A stretch of 7,686 nucleotides of DNA from contig CAJMOL010000064.1 of NCBI GenBank assembly GCA_905215095.1, positions 1 to 7,686 of the forward strand, written 5' to 3'. Position 1 is the first letter of the stretch, and the number at the start of each line of letters is the position of its first letter. Below the pieces are notes generated by a model. That model ran no database searches, was not told the DNA's origin, and saw only the letters and a program-made list of their open reading frames with translations. This document shows, one piece after another, positions 5,318 to 7,686 of this stretch. The DNA comes from an uncultured bacterium (GTDB lineage Bacteria > Actinomycetota > Coriobacteriia > Coriobacteriales > Coriobacteriaceae). The position numbers and the translations under genes were made by a program.

Positions 5318-6355
5318 ATGGGTAAGTACATCGTTAAACGTGTGCTTCAGTTCATCCCGGTGTTTTTGGGCGTTACGCTGATTCTGTTCGCCCTCCAGAA
5401 TATCGTGCCGGGAGATCCGATCAAGCTGATCGGTGGAGACAAGGCTCTGTCCCCCGAGGTGGAGCTTCAGCTTCGCGTCCGCTATCACCTGGTCCAGACG
5501 GACGAGGACGGCAACGCGATCCTTGACGAGAACGGCGACCCCGTTCAAACGTCGCTCGTGGACCGTTACTTGTATTACATGAACGGCCTGCTTCATGGCG
5601 ATCTGGGCAATTCGTATCAGCGCAAGCTGCCGGTTACGGAAATTTTTGCCCAGAAGTATCCGTATACGGTCAAACTTGCCGCGTGCGCCATCGTGCTCGA
5701 GGCAATCATGGGTATCGGTGCGGGTATCATTTCGGCGGTAAAGCGTTATTCCTTCTGGGATATTTTGGTAACGCTCACCACGTCGATCCTCGTTGCGGTC
5801 CCGGCCTTCTGGCTCGGTATGTTGCTGCAGCTGTTCTTTGGCGTCATCCTCAAGGACGCCACGGGCGGTGCAATCTCCATGCCGATCTCGGGTGCCGGCG
5901 GTTCCAGCTCTCAGTATCAGGATTGGATGCACTATGTGCTTCCGACCATTACGCTGGCTTCGGTTTCGACCGCTTATGCCGCCCGCATTATGCGCTCGCA
6001 GCTGCTTGACGTCATGAACCAGGATTACATCCGTACGGCAAAGGCGAAGGGTCTCTCCAATCGCGCGATCATCGTCAAGCATGCGCTTAAGAATGCACTC
6101 ATCCCCGTCGTTACCTATATTGGTGTCGACTTTGGTGGCATGCTTTCGGGCGCCATCCTGACCGAGACGGTCTTTAACTGGCCCGGTATCGGCTATGAGG
6201 TCTATCGCGCCATTAGCATGCGTGACTGGCCCATCGTTATGGGCGGCGTTACGCTCATCGTCGTCGTCGTCATGGTGATTAACCTGCTCGTCGACATTAG
6301 CTATGCATTCCTCGACCCACGCATCCGCCTTGGCGGTCCGTCGGATAAGGCCTAA
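5318..6355 (+). CDS. oppB: Peptide ABC transporter permease, OppB type
   Basis: The 345-residue membrane protein is one half of the peptide channel. The N-terminus KYIVKRVLQFIPVFLGVTLI and NIVPGDP (28-34) are hallmarks of OppB/DppB permeases. Likely membrane segments are at about 10-30, 116-140, 147-175, 205-222, 262-288 and 308-330. The EAA coupling loop that contacts the ATPase subunits is at about 236-260 (DYIRTAKAKGLSNRAIIVKH). The conserved TETVFNWPGIG (282-292) and the ending FLDPRIRLGG are also typical. The first extracytoplasmic region has an acidic stretch, DEDGNAILDENGD (62-74), that is not part of the usual core. The start has AGGGGAG (5307-5313), 4 bp upstream; CCCT (5299-5302) could pair with AGGG (5307-5310) and partly cover it. 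OppC follows after 14 bp, so they share an mRNA. Confidence 0.95.
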   Translation: MGKYIVKRVLQFIPVFLGVTLILFALQNIVPGDPIKLIGGDKALSPEVELQLRVRYHLVQTDEDGNAILDENGDPVQTSLVDRYLYYMNGLLHGDLGNSYQRKLPVTEIFAQKYPYTVKLAACAIVLEAIMGIGAGIISAVKRYSFWDILVTLTTSILVAVPAFWLGMLLQLFFGVILKDATGGAISMPISGAGGSSSQYQDWMHYVLPTITLASVSTAYAARIMRSQLLDVMNQDYIRTAKAKGLSNRAIIVKHALKNALIPVVTYIGVDFGGMLSGAILTETVFNWPGIGYEVYRAISMRDWPIVMGGVTLIVVVVMVINLLVDISYAFLDPRIRLGGPSDKA

Positions 6356-6369
6356 GGGAGGTACGTCTC

Positions 6370-7305
6370 ATGCAGGAAACTGATTCTCAGTCTCAGGAGC
6401 AGGCTACCGCCACCAAGGCCGCATCTGCTCCCGCCAAGTCCCGCACGCTGTGGGGCGACGCTTTTAAGCGTCTTCGCAAGAACAAGCTCGCCGTTATCGG
6501 TGTCTGCTGGATCATCATCGTCGTTTTGGTTGCCCTGACCGCAGATCTGTGGGCTAAGCCCTGGCTCGGTTCGCCGACGGCTTCCGACTCGACCACCATG
6601 GCCGAGACGTCGCTGCTGGCTCCGTGTGCAGAGCACCCGTTTGGCACCGACGCCCTTGGTCGTGACATTCTCGTCCGCGTTATCTACGGTGCACGCGTTT
6701 CGCTGTCCGTCGGCATTATGGCCACCGCGATCTCCACGGTGATCGGTCTGGTCATGGGTGCTCTGGCCGGTTTCTACGGCGGGATCTGGGATACGATCAT
6801 CATGCGCTGTGCGGACATCTTCCTGGCGTTCCCGTACGTGCTGTTCGTTGTCGCCATGATCGCCGTTATCGGCCGTGGTCTTCAGAACGTCTTTATCGCC
6901 ATCGGTATTCTCGGCTGGCCTTCGATTGCGCGCGTCTTCCGCTCTGCAATCTTGACGGTCAAAGAAAACGACTATGTTGACGCTGCGCGCGCGATGGGTG
7001 CATCTGATGCTCGTATCGTAGTGCGTCACATCTTCCCGAACTCCGTCGCCTCCATCGTGGTCTACGCGACCATGAACATTGGTGGCGCCATTCTGACCGA
7101 GTCCGCTCTGTCCTTCCTCGGCATGGGCGTTATTCCGCCTACGCCTTCGTGGGGCTCCATGATTCAGGACGGTCAGCAGTATCTTCTGACCGCTCCCTGG
7201 ATGATGATCATGCCCGGTCTGGCAATTCTCTCGACGGTGCTCGCCTTCACCCTGCTGGGTGACGGTCTGCGCGACGCCCTCGACGTCAAGATGAAGGACG
7301 CATAA
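6370..7305 (+). CDS. oppC: Peptide ABC transporter permease, OppC type
   Basis: The 311-residue protein is the second channel subunit. A polar, Gln/Ala-rich cytoplasmic N-terminus (1-38) leads to the first membrane helix (about 39-58). It is followed by the OppC/DppC hallmark HPFGTDALGRDILVRVIYGAR (89-109), then helices at about 113-135, 150-168, 171-190, 228-250 and 278-298. The EAA loop is at about 201-225 (DYVDAARAMGASDARIVVRH). SALSFLGMGVIPPTPSWG (245-262) is also conserved in the family. Length is normal and no residue stands out as missing. The Shine-Dalgarno GGGAGG (6356-6361) directly follows the oppB stop, 8 bp before the ATG; oppD begins 2 bp after this gene's stop. Confidence 0.95.
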   Translation: MQETDSQSQEQATATKAASAPAKSRTLWGDAFKRLRKNKLAVIGVCWIIIVVLVALTADLWAKPWLGSPTASDSTTMAETSLLAPCAEHPFGTDALGRDILVRVIYGARVSLSVGIMATAISTVIGLVMGALAGFYGGIWDTIIMRCADIFLAFPYVLFVVAMIAVIGRGLQNVFIAIGILGWPSIARVFRSAILTVKENDYVDAARAMGASDARIVVRHIFPNSVASIVVYATMNIGGAILTESALSFLGMGVIPPTPSWGSMIQDGQQYLLTAPWMMIMPGLAILSTVLAFTLLGDGLRDALDVKMKDA

Positions 7306-7307
7306 GG

Positions 7308-7686
7308 ATGAAGAAGAACAAGAACTATGTGGACCTGAAGGACCAGCCGGTTCCTGAGGGCCAGCATCTGCTCGAGGTCGATGACCTTAAGATGTATTTC
7401 CACACCGAGGATGGCGTCGTTCGCGCTGTCGACGGTGTCTCCTACACGCTCGATCGCGGCGAGACCCTGGGTGTCGTCGGTGAGTCCGGCTCCGGTAAGT
7501 CGGTCACCGCCTACTCCGTTATGGGCCTGACCGCTTATCCCGGCAAGCTGGTGGGCGGCAAGGTGTGGTTCAACGGCCACGAGATCGAGAACATGAAGGA
7601 GAAGGACTTCCGCAAGATCCGCGGCAACGAGGTCTCCATCATCTTCCAGGACCCCATGACCAGCCTGAACCCGGTGTACACCATCG
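7308..7686 (+). CDS. oppD: Peptide ABC transporter ATP-binding protein, OppD type, N-terminal part (3' end outside window)
   Basis: The 126 visible residues open the nucleotide-binding subunit that powers peptide import. A basic N-terminus (MKKNKNYVDL) leads to the start of the ABC domain, LLEVDDLKMYF (21-31). The Walker A motif GESGSGKS is at 58-65, with Lys64 and Ser65 for phosphate and magnesium. The Q-loop is IIFQDPMTSLNP (111-122) with Gln114; the DPMTSLNP wording is typical of OppD/DppD/OppF proteins. The signature motif, Walker B and the C-terminal oligopeptide-transporter domain lie beyond the window. Its place after oppC, and a signal like OppD and not OppF (no long basic N-terminal extension), favour OppD. 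AAGGA (7294-7298) inside the end of oppC is 9 bp before the ATG, so translation is probably coupled. Confidence 0.93.
   Translation, partial: MKKNKNYVDLKDQPVPEGQHLLEVDDLKMYFHTEDGVVRAVDGVSYTLDRGETLGVVGESGSGKSVTAYSVMGLTAYPGKLVGGKVWFNGHEIENMKEKDFRKIRGNEVSIIFQDPMTSLNPVYTI

Noticed and set aside
6352..7029. Minus-strand open frame opposite oppC
   Set aside because: The Arg/Asp/Gln-rich composition is typical of an antisense shadow, and it overlaps a clear permease gene.

Overview
The window is one co-directional (+ strand) stretch of a fairly GC-rich bacterial chromosome. Strong C-ending codon bias, the order tpiA-gpmI-(secG) and a lipoprotein-type oligopeptide ABC transporter suggest a Gram-positive of the Actinomycetota, most like Coriobacteriia (Collinsella and relatives). 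The genus is an inference from style and gene order, not a search result.

Layout. Bases 1-1834 hold the end of a glycolytic block: the 3' end of tpiA (triosephosphate isomerase), followed 5 bp later by complete gpmI (cofactor-independent phosphoglycerate mutase). The block is closed by a strong intrinsic terminator at 1861-1894. Bases 1892-2863 look like an inserted element: a 27-bp inverted repeat (26/27 identical) brackets a single gene for a Y1/HUH-type transposase of the RAYT (REP-associated tyrosine transposase) kind. The left end is itself a hairpin, starting inside the T-tract of the gpmI terminator. Bases 2894-3250 carry secG (Sec translocon subunit) with a candidate promoter and its own terminator. 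Bases 3251-3484 form the control region of the following operon. A good sigma70-like promoter has a perfect 12-bp palindrome on its -35 box, a second dyad surrounds the -10 box, and a stem-loop lies in the mRNA leader. Bases 3485-7686 encode an oligopeptide uptake system: oppA (Tat-like lipoprotein binding protein), a 156-bp gap with a strong hairpin, then tightly packed oppB, oppC and the 5' part of oppD, which runs off the window.

How it works together. TpiA and GpmI are central glycolytic enzymes, and SecG assists protein export. OppA captures peptides outside the membrane, OppB/OppC form the channel and OppD supplies ATPase activity; oppF and the rest of oppD presumably lie beyond the window. 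The hairpin between oppA and oppB fits the usual need for more binding protein than membrane components. The most interesting parts are the RAYT element, with its GTAG-containing hairpin ends, and the operator-like symmetry on the oppA promoter. I see no defence island, CRISPR array, tRNA or rRNA, and nothing that clearly amounts to an undescribed multi-gene system.
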